Of a DNA stretch of 64,000 nt, positions 9,994 to 21,622 are shown one piece after another. A program made the translations under genes and the position numbers. Below the pieces are notes generated by a model. It made no database searches, had not been told where the DNA came from, and saw only the letters and a list, made by a program, of their open reading frames with translations. Numbering within the stretch: the first letter of the stretch is position 1; every line of letters begins with the position of its first letter. Origin of the DNA: Phaseolus vulgaris (Eukaryota > Streptophyta > Magnoliopsida > Fabales > Fabaceae); assembly GCF_000499845.2 (NCBI RefSeq), contig NC_023753.2:19900418-19964417 (forward strand). Reading direction: 5' to 3'.

Positions 9994-11531
9994 TCAGTCT
10001 TCGGCGGGCACCACTTTTCCATCGACCACTTCATTGTTCAGCGACACCATGCTGAGATCCAGGTCGGGGAACAGGCAAGCAAATTGTTCCCGCGCAGCTT
10101 CGAATCCAGCAGCCAGAATTTGAGCAGAGTTCAGCTTGAGTTCTTCAATCTGCTTCTGGAGCTCCTCAATCCGCTTCTCGAGGTCTTCAGTTTGCTCTTT
10201 CAGCTCTCTATTCTGTTGCTCCAGCTCTTCAACCTGTTTTTTGAGTTGTTCATTGGTCTCTTGAGCCTGGAGAAGGTCTTCAGTAACCTTCTTGGATTCC
10301 GCTTGTGCTTGGGCCAATTCAGCAGCCACTTTTCCCTTATCTGCGTTGGCCTCGGCGAGATCGGCTATGGCGTCGTCCCTTGCCTTTTCCACTTGCCCAA
10401 GGAATTTCTCTCGGTCGACTGACCTCTGCTCCAATTTCTGCACCTTAGCGGCGTCAGCTTTTCTGAGAGCCTCCAGATCAACCACCCTGACGCGATATGG
10501 CACAATCTTGCTCTCCAGTTCGACCTTCTCTTGAGCAAGTTGATGCACCTTGTGGCGAAGGTCAGTGGCCTCCTTGCGCGCCAGCCTGAGCTCGGTGTTC
10601 ATTGCATCCTCCACTCGGGAGTGTTCGATTTCCGCGAGCGTCAGGTTGAAAGACAACTTCTCCACCTCGACCCTCATGGTGCTGTTTTCGGTTTTGAGGT
10701 TAAAGAGGTCGTCTTGGAGCCTCCTGGTTGAGCTCTCCACAGCTCTGGTTATGATCGTCGGGATATCTTCTGCTATTGTTTTTAGCTTGGCAGTTAGAGG
10801 CTCCCACATCCTCGTGACCTCCAGGGGGAGGTTTGCTGCTTGTAGAGGCGCTAGAGGCGCTGTGGGAGCCTGTTGCTGGTTCTCGCCGCCACCTTCTTTA
10901 GCAGGTTCTTCAGTAGGCGCTTGTTGGCGTGGTGACGGAATCGGGGATTCGGTGATCAGAATCGGCGAGGTATGGGCAACCTCATCCCCGACTGGAGCAA
11001 CTTCTGCAGCTGAGGCGTTTGAAGGGGGACCCCCTCCAGCTGACACATATGGTGTAGAGGCGCTCGGGGGGTCCTCCATGAAGTTTGGTTCTTGGGCCTC
11101 AACTGCAGGTGGCGCAGTGGCCAGTGGGATCGCTTGGACTGGTAAGGCAGGAGCCTGTGGGGGTGGCGATGATGGAGGAGGAGCGGGCGTCGATGGAGGT
11201 GTTGAGGTTGGAAGAGGGGGTGGAGCAGGCGGTGAGGAAGGTGCCACCCTCTTCCTCTTTGAGACCAAACCGTCTTCGGTGGCCTCGTCATCTTCTTCCC
11301 CTTCCTCGTGGATCACCTGAGGGGCTTTCCTTTTAGGTCTCTTGAGGACCAATTTCTTGCGTTGGGCAGCAGGTTGGACCTCGGAGGGAGCTGAGTCCTT
11401 GGGTGGCGAACGTCCGTGAACAATGGCTTTCTCCACCACCGAGTTGGGCACTGTTTGGGAGCCCGTCGCCAACCCGTGGTTTCGGGCGAGCGCCTTCAAT
11501 TCAGCAAGCATGCCCTTACCCAACATGTTAT
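9994..11531 (-). CDS. Antisense gene of B, exon 2: proline-rich coiled-coil protein
   Basis: Second coding exon of the antisense gene, open to the stop at 9994. It begins after CATGCAG (acceptor at 11532) and reads on in frame from exon 1. In order: a short conserved start (LGKGMLAELKALARNHG), basic nuclear-signal-like clusters (KRPKRK and SKRKRV), a long proline-rich stretch, a coiled coil of about 200 residues rich in E, K, Q and L, and a conserved end with FPDLDLS and EVVDGKVVP. Exons 1 and 2 together give 826 residues, all open. The open frame extends upstream to 11652, but that part is intron. Known: antisense extra ORFs occur in Tat elements. Inferred: splicing and nuclear location. Function unknown. 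Confidence 0.75.
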
Positions 11532-11710
11532 CTGCATGGAACGAAAATGCATGGGTTAACTCAAGGAGAAAATAAATGCATAAGGTAGTATGCAGCAAAG
11601 CAGATGATATGTGCAGGAAAGATAAAACCAAAGTCTTGCGCATAACGCACAAGACGCCCAGAAACAGCTAAACAGAAGCAGTATCAAAGCAAGAGTTTAA
11701 GTGTCTTAAC
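11532..11710 (-). other. Intron 2 of B's antisense gene (179 bp)
   Basis: Donor AATAG/GTTAAG at 11711/11710 and acceptor CATGCAG ending at 11532. It splits a codon after the first base (phase 1). The equivalent introns in C, D and E have the same phase and sit at the same place in the protein. Confidence 0.75.
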
Positions 11711-12653
11711 CTATTCGAATTTCGAGTTGGTCCTCGTAGAATTCGAAACAGGTCAAGGTGGTGGTAAGGAAAGTGATGTTGGCATCAGCCACCCTTTTCC
11801 AGAAAAGGCATAGATCCCGGTCCAACGCTCCCATGCTGTCAGGACTTCTGGGTCTCCTAAAACAGCTCTTGGACTCTTTCTTCCCCTTGTCCACCCAGTA
11901 CAAGGGGAAGCCGTCGAGTAGGGAGTCGTCCTTGTCGTTGGGGCGCACTTGGACAAACTTCCCTTTCCAGTCCTTGTAGGATTGCTGGAAGATTGAGAAG
12001 ATTGACCTCCCAGCAATCGCATTCAAGCTAACCCACAGGCGATCTCCTGGGTGCTTGGCTTCGAAGAGGAATAAGAAAACGTCCACGGATGCGGGCAACC
12101 CCAGATGGTCGCACATCACTTGGAACGCTCGCACGAACGCCCAGCTGTTGGGATGGAGCTGGGCGGCGGCGATGTTAAGCTCGGTAAGGAGTTCCCTTTC
12201 GAAACGGGTGAAAGGGAACTTGAGCTTCACCTTCTTGAATAAGGTCGTGTATACGAAGCAGAAGGGCCCGTCGGCACTCACCTTGTCATCAGCACAAACA
12301 GGCAGATCGGGGGGGCAAGGTAGCACTATCATCTTTTCGTCGTGCTCCTTATGAAATGATTGATGAAGCTCATCCCCCTTAGTCAGCCGCAAAACTGCTC
12401 CCGCAGTGTTCACAGAAGATGTCTCCCTCAGAAGGGTCGAGTTGGCCCAGGGGTACAAGGTTTTGAAGTCTGGCGGGGGAACGGGGGCTCCTCCGGCGGT
12501 AGGTGGAGTCGCCTGGCCCAGGTTAGGGCGGGAAGACGCAGGCCTCTCAGCCTGGGAGGATGTAGCGCCACGAACTCGTGGTGGGTCGTGTGCTTGAGAA
12601 GGGGGGTTTCTTGATGAAGGAGGAGGATTCAGGGTGATCTTTGTGCGAGTCAT
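11711..12653 (-). CDS. Antisense gene of B, exon 1: PF04195-like domain protein
   Basis: Starts at ATG 12653 (MTRTKITLNPPPSS), with a low-complexity P/S/Q-rich head of about 70 residues. Then follows a domain with ELNIAAAQLHPNSWAF, LPASVDVFLFLFEAK, WVSLNAIAGRSIF and YKDWKGKF. These are hallmarks of the Pfam family listed as putative gypsy type transposon (PF04195, from memory). The biochemical role of that family is unknown. The frame runs 943 bases to the donor at 11711; without splicing it would stop two codons later. All residues are open and about 90 per cent alike to D's exon 1 by eye. Confidence 0.85.
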
Positions 12654-12661
12654 TGTTGCAG

Positions 12662-12894
12662 CTGCAAAGGAAGAAGAAAAGGAAAAGTGATCAGGGGTTT
12701 ACAAAGGCTGACTCGATCATGGAGGGAAGGTGAAAAACGAACGAACGTAGGTTCGTTGCGATGGTTGACGAAGCCCTAAGTTACGAAGAAGGAGAAATGG
12801 AAAAGCAACCCACAGCGTATGCACCAGGCAGTTACAGGATGATGCGAATCGGTTAAAATGCAAGAAAAACCAGCAGAAGAAGGAAAGTAGGTAC
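12662..12894 (-). other. 5' UTR intron of B's antisense gene (233 bp)
   Basis: Donor CAAAAG/GTACCT and acceptor TTTGCAG just eight bases before the ATG. D has an intron of exactly the same length at the same place, and C and E have equivalents. This is seen only as consensus sites; RNA evidence would settle it. Confidence 0.65.
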
Positions 12895-13240
12895 CTTTTG
12901 ATGATCAAGAAGACGATGAAGGTTGATGGTGATTCAGAATGTTGGAGAGCGCTGAGAGTTTTTTGCAGAAGAAGGTTAGAGCGTTCGTGAATGCGAGGGA
13001 AAGTGATGGAACAGTGTTGAGTGAAAATGGGTTTAAGAGTTTTTTCGAAAATGGGTTTGGGAAGCGCAAACGGTAACTGAAGGTAACCGTTGATGAAGCC
13101 ACGTGTCGAGCGATGGACGAGGGGTTTGGTGGAGCGTCAGAGCAGCAGAAGGTACAACCGCTTGGAATTCTGCGTCAGTGCCACGTAGATCGGTGTTGAC
13201 GTGACTCTTTCAGTCTTTTCGCTGGACAAGTCTGCGCTTA
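12895..13240 (-). promoter_or_regulatory. Putative antisense-gene promoter of B
   Basis: Region between the PPT and the 5' UTR intron. It contains CCACGTGTC (G-box core CACGTG at about 13100-13105), roughly 450 bp before the ATG, and an untranslated exon ending in CAAAAG. No clear TATA box. Confidence 0.5.
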
Positions 13241-13255
13241 AGACTGGGGGGCTTG
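13241..13255 (+). promoter_or_regulatory. Polypurine tract of element B
   Basis: AGACTGGGGGGCTTG directly before the 3' LTR. The same tract precedes the 3' LTRs of C, D and E. Confidence 0.85.
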
Positions 13256-14052
13256 TGTACCGCCCTAGTAGTCGGGAGTGATGACGTGGCATCAAGCTAC
13301 AGTATAGGCGTGTTGACAAGGCGCCAGGTTGGCAGAAGGGAAGGAAGTCGGGGGGCTCGTGTAGTCGCCAGTTGTTAAATTGGCGTGTTCCGATCTCCAG
13401 CATACCAAAATAGGCGATCACCGGGTTAAAGATGAAGTCGCCAGATGTAAACTCAGGCGACCTAGTGATTGGAGATCGCCAGAGAAAGCACATCGCCGAA
13501 GATGAAGGAGAAGCAGATTATGAAGGCGGCCGGCGAGACCACAGGGAAGGTGTATGAAGGCCCCCTAACTCGCCAGTTCCAGTAGAGATCGCACTCCCAA
13601 GTTAGCTATGCACTGGGTAGTACCACGCATGGGTAACTTAGTGAAACAAGAGTAGAAGCAGCGCCCAAGTCAAGGAGCCTCCGGATGATGGCACATGTAC
13701 AGTTGGATGCGAGCCACGTGTCCAAGTCTGTAACTGCCAGGAGAGAGAAAGTAACCAGGTATATAAGAGTTCTTAACGAACTTTCTGAGGTACGCACGTT
13801 CAGAATACACTCTTTACGCTTGCGAGTTCTAGAGCTTACTGTGAGAGAGGATTTGCACGGTTCTTGTTCTCTTAGTATTTGGTGATTCGGTCACTGACTT
13901 GGGCGTTGGAGTGCGATCGGCCGCAGCGGCGCCGCTCTGTTTCTTTGCAGGTTCTTGAGGTGGATCTCGAAGAGGAACGGAGGTGTGAAGCGGTGCGCAC
14001 GTCGATCCTTTGACGAGGCAGTTTCCAGCGTTCCGGTCAACAGGCATGATCA
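13256..14052 (+). repeat. Element B 3' LTR
   Basis: 797 bp, 15 bp longer than the 5' copy (insert near 13796-13810). TATA box TATATAAG at about 13760. Conserved U5 motif at 13896-13933. Ends ATGATCA where the other copy has AGGATCA. Confidence 0.95.
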
Positions 14053-14812
14053 CTTGTGTTTGATCACATAAGGAAATTTCTCAATGAATTCCACCCACTT
14101 AGCATGCCTCTTGTTAAGTTTGTTTTGGCTTTTCAAATATTTAAGAGATTCATGATCACTGTGTATCACAAACTCTTTGGGAAAAAGATAGTGTTGCCAA
14201 GTAAACAAAGCCCTAACGAGTGCATATAATTCTTTATCATAGGTGGAATAATTGAGATGACTTCCCTTCAATTTCTCACTAAAATAGGCTATGGGGTGGC
14301 CCTCTTGAAGGAGAACAGCCCCAATACCTATGCTTGAAGCATCACACTCAATCTCAAATGTCTTAGTGAAATTAGGAAGGGCCAAGATGGGAGCATTAGT
14401 CAATTTTTCTTTCAAAGTGTCAAAAGCATTTTGTTGTGCTTCTCCCCATTGAAAGACCACATTCTTTTTCACTATGTCATTGAGTGGTGCGGCAATGGTA
14501 CCAAAGTTTGGGACAAATCTTCTATAGAAAGAAGCAAGTCCATGAAAACTTCGGACCTCATTCAAAGATTTTGGTGTAGGCCAATTTTGAATGGCCATAA
14601 TCTTTGTTTTGTCCACATGGACCCCTTTGCAACTCACAACAAACCCTAGGAATTCTATATGATCAAGAGCAAACATACATTTAGAAGGATTAGCATACAA
14701 ATGTTCCTTCCTAAGGGTTTCTAAAACTTGCCTAACATGCAACCTATGGTCCTCCAAAGATAAGCTATAAATGAGAATGTCATCAAAGTAAACAACAACA
14801 AACTTACCAATG
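14053..14812 (-). pseudogene. Element A reverse transcriptase and RNase H, second gag-pol piece
   Basis: Minus-strand piece between B and C. It begins at the catalytic region of RT (YFDDILIYS, right beside C's insertion point). It continues through the RT connection ([30 protein letters not shown]) and the Ty3-type RNase H ([38 protein letters not shown]). Unlike the Tat elements, the RNase H Asp is present here. No stop in this piece. It ends at [18 protein letters not shown], where B is inserted. Confidence 0.92.
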
Positions 14813-14817
14813 AAAGG

Positions 14818-16008
14818 TGATCCGATCGGTCATCGGTAGTCGATGACGTCAGCAGCAGAGAACCACGTGGACCACTCGAAGGGTGACACGTGGACAGGTG
14901 GCAGAGAGGTCGGGGGGACGATCGCCAAGAGAGGTGATCGGTGGTCAGTAACCAAGTTACCACCGACAGATCAGGCGGCAGAGAGGTCGGGGGATAGATC
15001 ACCCAGAATGGTGATCGGTGGTCAGTAGCCAAGTGACCACCAGCAGACCAGTTCCCAGACTCGCGCCTAGAGGCAGAGCGCGATAAGCGAATAAACACTG
15101 ATCAGTCATCGGGTGTATTGTCATCGGGGTCTCGTGTTACACGCAGTTAAACTGGGACTAAGGTTCCCAGCGAGAGCGTTACGCATGGACCTCGCATGAG
15201 CACACCTCAAGGAATCATGCACGAGAGTGGCCTGAGGGAACTAGTAAGCCAGTCGGTGATTGGTGATTCCCTCAACCCATTACGTGCGTGGCATCGTGAA
15301 GGGTAAGTCGCCTACGCAGAGAGTAACGTTCGGTGAGTGTGCCTAGACCAGCCACACCCGACGTTCTCCTAAGAGTATGCGATTTACCCAGATAAGAGAA
15401 GCATCCTAAGTTACTCCGCAAGGGCGTAACTTAGGCACACAAAGAGAGGCGCTAGAGCCCTTCCAGTAAGTGACACGTGTGTGGTTAGATGTGAGTTGTA
15501 GGCCTCCACGTGTCATCATCTGAGAGGGGTGCGGTCCAGACAAAAGAGCACTCCGTACCACTAAAGGTACAGACAGGCGCAAACATGCGCAGACTCTCAC
15601 GCTCCCCATTGGTGATTCTGAAGGTACGCTTTCTCTGAAAAGCATAACAGGGTTCTGACACATGCCAGAAAAGCATAACAGAATTCTGTTATGCCCAGAA
15701 GTAGGGAAAGAGAGATAAAAGAGAGAATCAGAGTGAGGGTGAAGGAAGAGAAAAAGAGAGACGAAAAACAGAGTGCAAGTTTTTCTCACACACATTACTA
15801 GTTTCCAGTTTCTGGTGGTTCTGTTGGACTAACTTGATCGTCGGAGTGCAAACGGCCGCTAGAGGCGCCGTCTGTGTGTTTTGCAGGTCACATTTGAAGA
15901 CATCCGAGAGAAAGTTCGGAGGGTGATTCTGCAGGAGACGCAGTCGTGTAGACAGGGCAGAGAGTGCTACGAAGCGATTCGTCCACGTTCGAGTTGCCGG
16001 CAGGATCA
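14818..16008 (+). repeat. Element C 5' LTR
   Basis: 1191 bp. A 78-bp period duplication covers about 14901-15041 (GCAGAGAGGTCGGGG and GGTGATCGGTGGTCAGTA each occur twice), and each copy contains GGTGGT...ACCACC, able to pair. G-box cores occur near the start (ACCACGTGGAC and GACACGTGG). U5 motif GGAGTGCAAACGGCCGC lies within 15831-15869, followed by TTTTGCAG. Confidence 0.95.
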
Positions 16009-16030
16009 TTTGGCGCCCACCGTGGGGCAC
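16009..16030 (+). promoter_or_regulatory. Primer-binding site of element C
   Basis: TTTGGCGCCCACCGTGGGGC directly after the LTR, the best-formed example of the shared Tat PBS in this window. Confidence 0.8.
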
Positions 16031-16105
16031 GAGTGAATCGTTGTCCCATATATACCACAGTTTTAAAGCTTACCAGAGTTTAATCAGTTTCTTTTATAGA
16101 GAAGG

Positions 16106-19100
16106 ATGCCTAGAAACAGACAACCATCACCTGCGCCATCCGCTGACGAAGGAGCTGTGACAATGGCGCAGGTCCTGGAAATGGTGCGCACGCTGCAGGA
16201 TAACGCTGCAGCGTCGAAAGTTGAACAAGAAAGGATGCAGACGGAGTTGGCTGCGTCGCAAAGCAGGAACGATGAGCTGAATCGTGTCAACGAAGAGTTG
16301 AGAAGGACGCTGCAGGCGCAGAGGGAGCACGTTGTTGACGAAAGGATGTCTAGGCAGCCCTCACCTCCAAGGGCATTTCCCATGCCATTCTCCCCTGAGA
16401 TCATGGGAACCATGGTGCCTCCCAACCTGGTGGGGGTCAAAGCATCGTTCAAGGGGGTAGAAGACCCGGAAGCGCATCTGACGGCGTTCCACACCTAGAT
16501 GATGCTGTCTTGGGGTTCAGACGCTGTCTACTGCAAAATGTTTATGAGTACGCTCAGCGGAATCGCCATGGAGTGGTTCGTAAGCCTACCAGAAGGACAC
16601 ATCACGTCTTTCTCTCAGTTCTCGAAGCTCTTCACTGAGCAATACATCGTCAACAAGGCACCTGCAGTGGTGTCCTACGATCTGTTCAACGTGCGCCAGT
16701 ACCAAGGTGAGTCGCTGAAAGACTACCTCAACCGCTTTGGAGCACAAGTGGTTAGAATGCCCAGCAAAGATGAAGATATGCTGGTGCACGCGTTTAAGAA
16801 GGGTGTGCTGCCTGGCCCTTTCAGCGAGTCTCTCATCAGGAGCCATCCCAGCACCTTTGCAGAGATTCGACGACGTGCGGTGGCGCACATAGTGGCAGAA
16901 ACAGAGGTTTCTGAGAAGAGGGGAAGTGTTGCACCACCCAGGCCGCGTGGAGGGCAAGGAAAGCCACAGCAAGCCAGGGTGCATGAGGCCAAGGAGGGGA
17001 AGAATGTGCGGGAAAAACCTCGTCCCTATGCACCAGGCAAAGACCAGAGCAAGGGGCGTGCAAGGGAGAATAACGCACCCCCGAGATACAACTTCATGGT
17101 GGGATTGGCGGATCTCATCGCCCTTCCCGCCGTAGCGGCAAGACTACGAGTACCAGAGAAGACAGATAAGGTACTTGGAAGGAAGAAGAATGAATGGTGT
17201 GAGTTTCATCAGGCCTTTGGCCATACACTTCATTCCTGTTTGGCGTTGGGACACCAACTGGCAGAGTTGGTGAAGTCTGGTTTTCTAGCAGATTACCTGC
17301 GTGAGTCGCAGGGTGATCGCGCGTCAGGATCCCAAATTGGAGAGCAACAGCATGAAGTCCCTGTGCATGGGGAAGTGCAGACGATTGCTGGAGGCTTCTC
17401 TGGTGGGGGATGCACAGCTTCACAAAGAAGGAGATACACTCGATCGGTGATGGCGGTAGATGCAGTGAATGAGAGTCATTACCCTGAGGTGGACATTATC
17501 TTCAGGAAAGCTGACCTACGGGACGTTGTCCCGCACGACAACGACCCTGTGGTCATTTCTCTCATCACGGCAAGAAGACGGGTGCATAGAGTACTCGTAG
17601 ATCAAGGAAGCTCGGCGGATGTCATGTTCTGGCCAACATTCAACAAGCTACAGTTGTCCCCTGATCAGTTAAGACCGTATACTGGTTGTCTCTACGGTTT
17701 TGCAGGGGATCAGGTAGAAGTGCGGGGATACATCGAGCTGAGGACAACGTTCTCTGACGGAACGACAGCCCGCACTGAAAAGATAAAGTACCTGGTGGTG
17801 AACGCCCCTTCTGCGTACAATGTCCTGTTGGGGAGGCCAACACTCAATAGACTGGGCGCAATACCATCGACAAGGCATATGAAGTTGAAGCTGCCGTCGA
17901 TGGAAGGGACCGTGATAACCATCAAGTCGGATCAAGCTGAGGCAAGACGCTGTTATGAGAATAGCTTGAAGCAAAAAAGAAGCGTGTGCCATGTCACCAC
18001 AAAACCACCACCAGGCGTGCGCGAAGAGCGATTGGCGGTCAGGGAGACACAAGGCGCTCAGAGGATGGAAAACGCTGCGGTGGGGGGCTCCCAGGTAGCC
18101 CAAGTTGAAGAAGAAGAGGAAGGCACGATCACTCCTCGCGAGTCAGGGATCGCGAGAGCGGTCATTGCCAGTGAGAGAAGGCCCCACCCAGCTGAAGGAT
18201 GGGTCGAAGTGGACATCAGGGGAAGAAAATTCAAGTTGGGGGGATCCCTCATTGAAGAAGAGCGAAGGCTGATCATGGGTGTGATTGAGAAGCACATGAA
18301 TGCCTTTACATGGTCAGCATCCGACATGCCAGGAATCGACCCCGATTTCCTCTGCCATCGTCTATCGATGGACCCCATGGTTCGACCGGTGCGACAGAGG
18401 AGAAGGAAATTCAACGAGGAGAAGAGGAAGGTGATCCACGACGAAGCGCAGAAGCTCCTTGTCGCAGGGCATGTCAGAGAAATCCAGTACCCCGAGTGGC
18501 TAGCGAATGTGGTACTGGTGCAGAAGGCAAGCGGCAAGTGGAGAATGTGCGTGGACTTCACTGACCTCAACAAGGCGTGCCCCAAGGATTCTTACCCCCT
18601 ACCCAGTATAGAGGCTCTAGTTGATAGCGCCTCGGGGGGAAAGCTACTCAGCTTCTTGGACGCTTTCTCAGGGTATAACCAGATCAGGATGCACCCAATG
18701 GACGAATGCAAGACCGCGTTTATGACGGAACGGTCTTGCTATTGCTACAAGGTCATGCCATTTGAGTTGAAGAATGCGGGGGCTACCTACCAGCGGCTCA
18801 TGGATAGGGTGCTCTCGCCCATGCTGGGAAGGAACGTACACGCCTATGTAGATGACATGGTGGTTACGTCCCAAGAGAAGAAGCATCATGCAGCTGATCT
18901 GGAAGAGCTATTCACTACCATTGCCAAGTATAGGCTGAAGCTCAACCCTGAGAAATGCATATTCGGTGTGGAGGCTGGGAAGTTCTTGGGTTTCCTCTTG
19001 ACAGAGCGAGGAATCGAAGCTAACCCGGAGAAGTGCGCGGCGATCGTGGCAATGAGGAGCCCAACGACGGTCAAGGAGGTGCAGCAGCTCACCGGTCGCT

Positions 19101-21500
19101 TGGCAGCACTGTCCCGATTTATGTCCGCTGGTGGGGAGAAAGGTCACCCATACTTCCAGTGTCTCAAACGCAACAGCAGATTTCTCTGGACACAGGAGTG
19201 CGAGGAGGCTTTCGTCAAGCTAAAGGGGTACTTGGCGAGCCCACCAGTCCTGCGAAAGCCCCAGGTAGGCATCCCTCTTCGTCTGTACTTTGCTGTTACG
19301 GAGAGGGCAGTCAGTTCAGTCCTGGTGCAAGAGCAGGACCAGGCCCAGAGGCCTGTTTACTTCGTGAGTAAGGTGCTGCAAGGCCCTGAAACAAGGTACC
19401 AGGCCCTTGAGAAGGCTGCTCTGGCGGTGGTGTTTTCAGCCAGAAGGCTCAGGCATTACTTCCACAGCTTCACAGTGGTCGTGATGATTGATCTGCCTAT
19501 CCAGAACGTATTGAAGAAACCTGATGTAGCAGGCAGGATGGTCAAATGGGCAGTAGAGTTGTCAGAATTTGATATTCAGTACGAGCCCCGAGGACCGATC
19601 AAGGGGCAGGTGTTCGCGGACTTCGTAGTCGAGCTATCATCCATCGCGACACCTACAGAAGGGCTAAATTTCCGATGGGTGTTATCAGTGGATGGCTCCT
19701 CTAATCAGCAGGGAAGCGGCGCGGGAGTCATCCTGGAAGGACCAAATGGGGTACTGATCGAGCAGTCCCTCCGCTTCGCCTTCAAAGCTAGCAACAATCA
19801 GGCGGAGTATGAGGCCCTGATCGCAGGAATGTTGTTAGCAAGAGAAATGGGAGCAAGAAATCTGCTGGCCAAGAGCGATTCGTTACTGGTCACCGGGCAG
19901 GTTACCGGGGAGTTCCAAGCAAAGGACCCTCAGATGGCAGCCTACCTGGAGTATGTGCAGCTCCTGAAGACGTCCTTCGCCGAGTTTGAGTTAGTGCACG
20001 TGCCAAGAGAGCAGAATGCCCGAGCAGACCTGCTTGCCAAGCTGGCCAGCTCAGGCAAGGGGGGAAGCAGAGGACCGTCATTCAGGAGACCCTGAAGGTG
20101 CCGCGCGTGTTCGTATCAGACAACCAGGTGCTTCACGTATGCAAGACAATGGAGCGTCTAACGATCGGTCATCGGTCGTTGACCCAAGAAACGCTAAGAG
20201 CACCGAGGGTGAGATCGCGACCCTCAAAGACCGATGAGTCGATGGAGGTTCATGCGGAGAAGGAACCCGACACCTGGATGACGCCATACCAGCTATACTT
20301 AGAAGATGGTGTATCCCGCTCGATCAGGCAGAGGCAAAAAGAATAAAGAGGGGTTCAAGTAAGTTTACTCTCATAGATGGAAGCCTATTTAGATTTGGAT
20401 TTTCTCACCCTGTGCAGATCTGTGTACACGGCGAGCAATGCACCAGACTCATGTCTGAGCTGCACGAGGGGGTGTGCGGAAGCCATGTAGGTGGTCGCGC
20501 TTTGGCAAGTAGAGTACTCCGCGCGGGGTACTACTGGCCAAAGCTGAAGGAAGATTGCATAAGGTTTGCTCAGCGATGCAAACAATGTCAGCTGCATGCA
20601 GATTGGCACAAGGCACCCCCTGAGGAGTTGAGGTCCATCCATAGCCCGTGGCCATTCCATACATGGGGGATTGACATCCTCGGACCTTTTCCCCTGGCGA
20701 CAAGGCAGATGAAGTTCCTCATTGTGGCCATCGAATATTTCACCAAGTGGGTAGAGGCAGAGCCAGTTGCACACATCACCGCACAGAAAGTCGAACACTT
20801 CGTCTGGAAGAACATTGTCTGCCGCTTCGGAATACCCAAGAGGCTGGTTTTCGACAATGGCACCCAGTTCACAAGTCATCAGCTGAGGAAGATGTGTGAA
20901 GAGTTAAAGATACAACAGGTTTTCGCTTCAGTGGAGCACCCACAAACAAATGGGCAGGTGGAGTCAGCAAATCGAGTGCTGCTCAGGGGGCTGAAGCGAA
21001 GACTAGACAAGGCCAAAGGAGGCTGGGCAGAGGAGGTCCCCAGAATTGTATGGTCTTATCACACCACCCCACAGTCCAGCACCCATGAGACACCCTTCAG
21101 CCTTGTCTATGGGACAGACGCCATGATTCCTGTGGAAATACAGGAGAGCTCCCCCAGATTCTTGAACTTCGTTGCTGAAGAGTCCAATGAAGAGCGTAAG
21201 GTGAATCTGGATCTGCTAGACGAAGTGCGGGAAGAGGCCAGAGTCAGTGCCGAAGCTGTGAAGAGAAGAGTAGAGCGGAGGCACAACTCTAAAGTGAGGC
21301 CCAGGCGTTTCCAGGAAGGTGATCTGGTGATGAGAAAGGCGCATCAGAATGACATGCAGAACAAGTTATCCCCAAAGTGGACAGGCCCATACAGAGTGGT
21401 GGAGACATTAGAGAACGGAGCCTATCGCCTAGAGACTTTGGAAGGAGGAGCAATCCCCAGAACATGGAACGCCACCCATTTAAAATTTTATTTCAGTTAA
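16106..21500 (+). pseudogene. Element C gag-pol, one nonsense codon and two frameshifts
   Basis: Start at ATG 16106 (MPRNRQPSPAPS), 76 bp after the PBS. Same domain order as B: coiled-coil gag, CX2HX4HX4C knuckle (CEFHQAFGHTLHSC), protease DQGSS, RT YVDDM, degenerate first RNase H, archaeal-type RNase H (VDGSSNQQGSGAG), HHCC and DDE integrase. Lesions: an in-frame TAG at 16496 in gag; a one-base loss near 20060 after the second RNase H; a second indel near 20313 in the linker to integrase. Integrase then reads to 21500. In RT the usual MPFGLKN reads MPFELKN. Confidence 0.93.
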
Positions 21501-21574
21501 AATTGTACAGTAATAGGCGTTCTCGCGCTAAAAGATGCATGTTTGTATGTGGTGGAAACAGTTGAACAGACAAA

Positions 21575-21622
21575 GGGGCACTCTTTTCCCTAAGGAGGGT
21601 TTTTAACGAGGCCACTCAATTA
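21575..21622 (+). promoter_or_regulatory. Conserved post-pol motif, element C
   Basis: CACTCTTTTCCCTAAGGAGG then GTTTTTAACGAGGCCACTC, 75 bp after the stop, nearly identical to B's although the two pol genes have diverged. Confidence 0.6.

Larger units (their letters stand above)
1856..14052 (+). mobile_element. Element B: Tat-lineage Ty3/gypsy with antisense gene
   Basis: Complete element: LTR, PBS, gag-pol (plus), repeat-rich 3' region, antisense two-exon gene, PPT, LTR. Flanked by CTTGT at 1851-1855 and 14053-14057, inside A's RNase H to integrase linker. The LTRs start TGTACC and end GGATCA or TGATCA. They differ at about 9 of 782 sites plus a 15-bp gap, so the insertion is fairly recent. 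It belongs to the same family as element D, which lies in the opposite orientation. Confidence 0.95.

Noticed and set aside
10550..11320. 256-residue plus-strand frame opposite the coiled-coil exon
   Set aside because: Shadow of the proline-rich and coiled-coil exon; low-complexity G/S/A composition.
15406..15795. 129-residue minus-strand frame repeated at 26046-26435
   Set aside because: Both lie in the LTRs of C; the coding-like frame is just duplicated LTR sequence.
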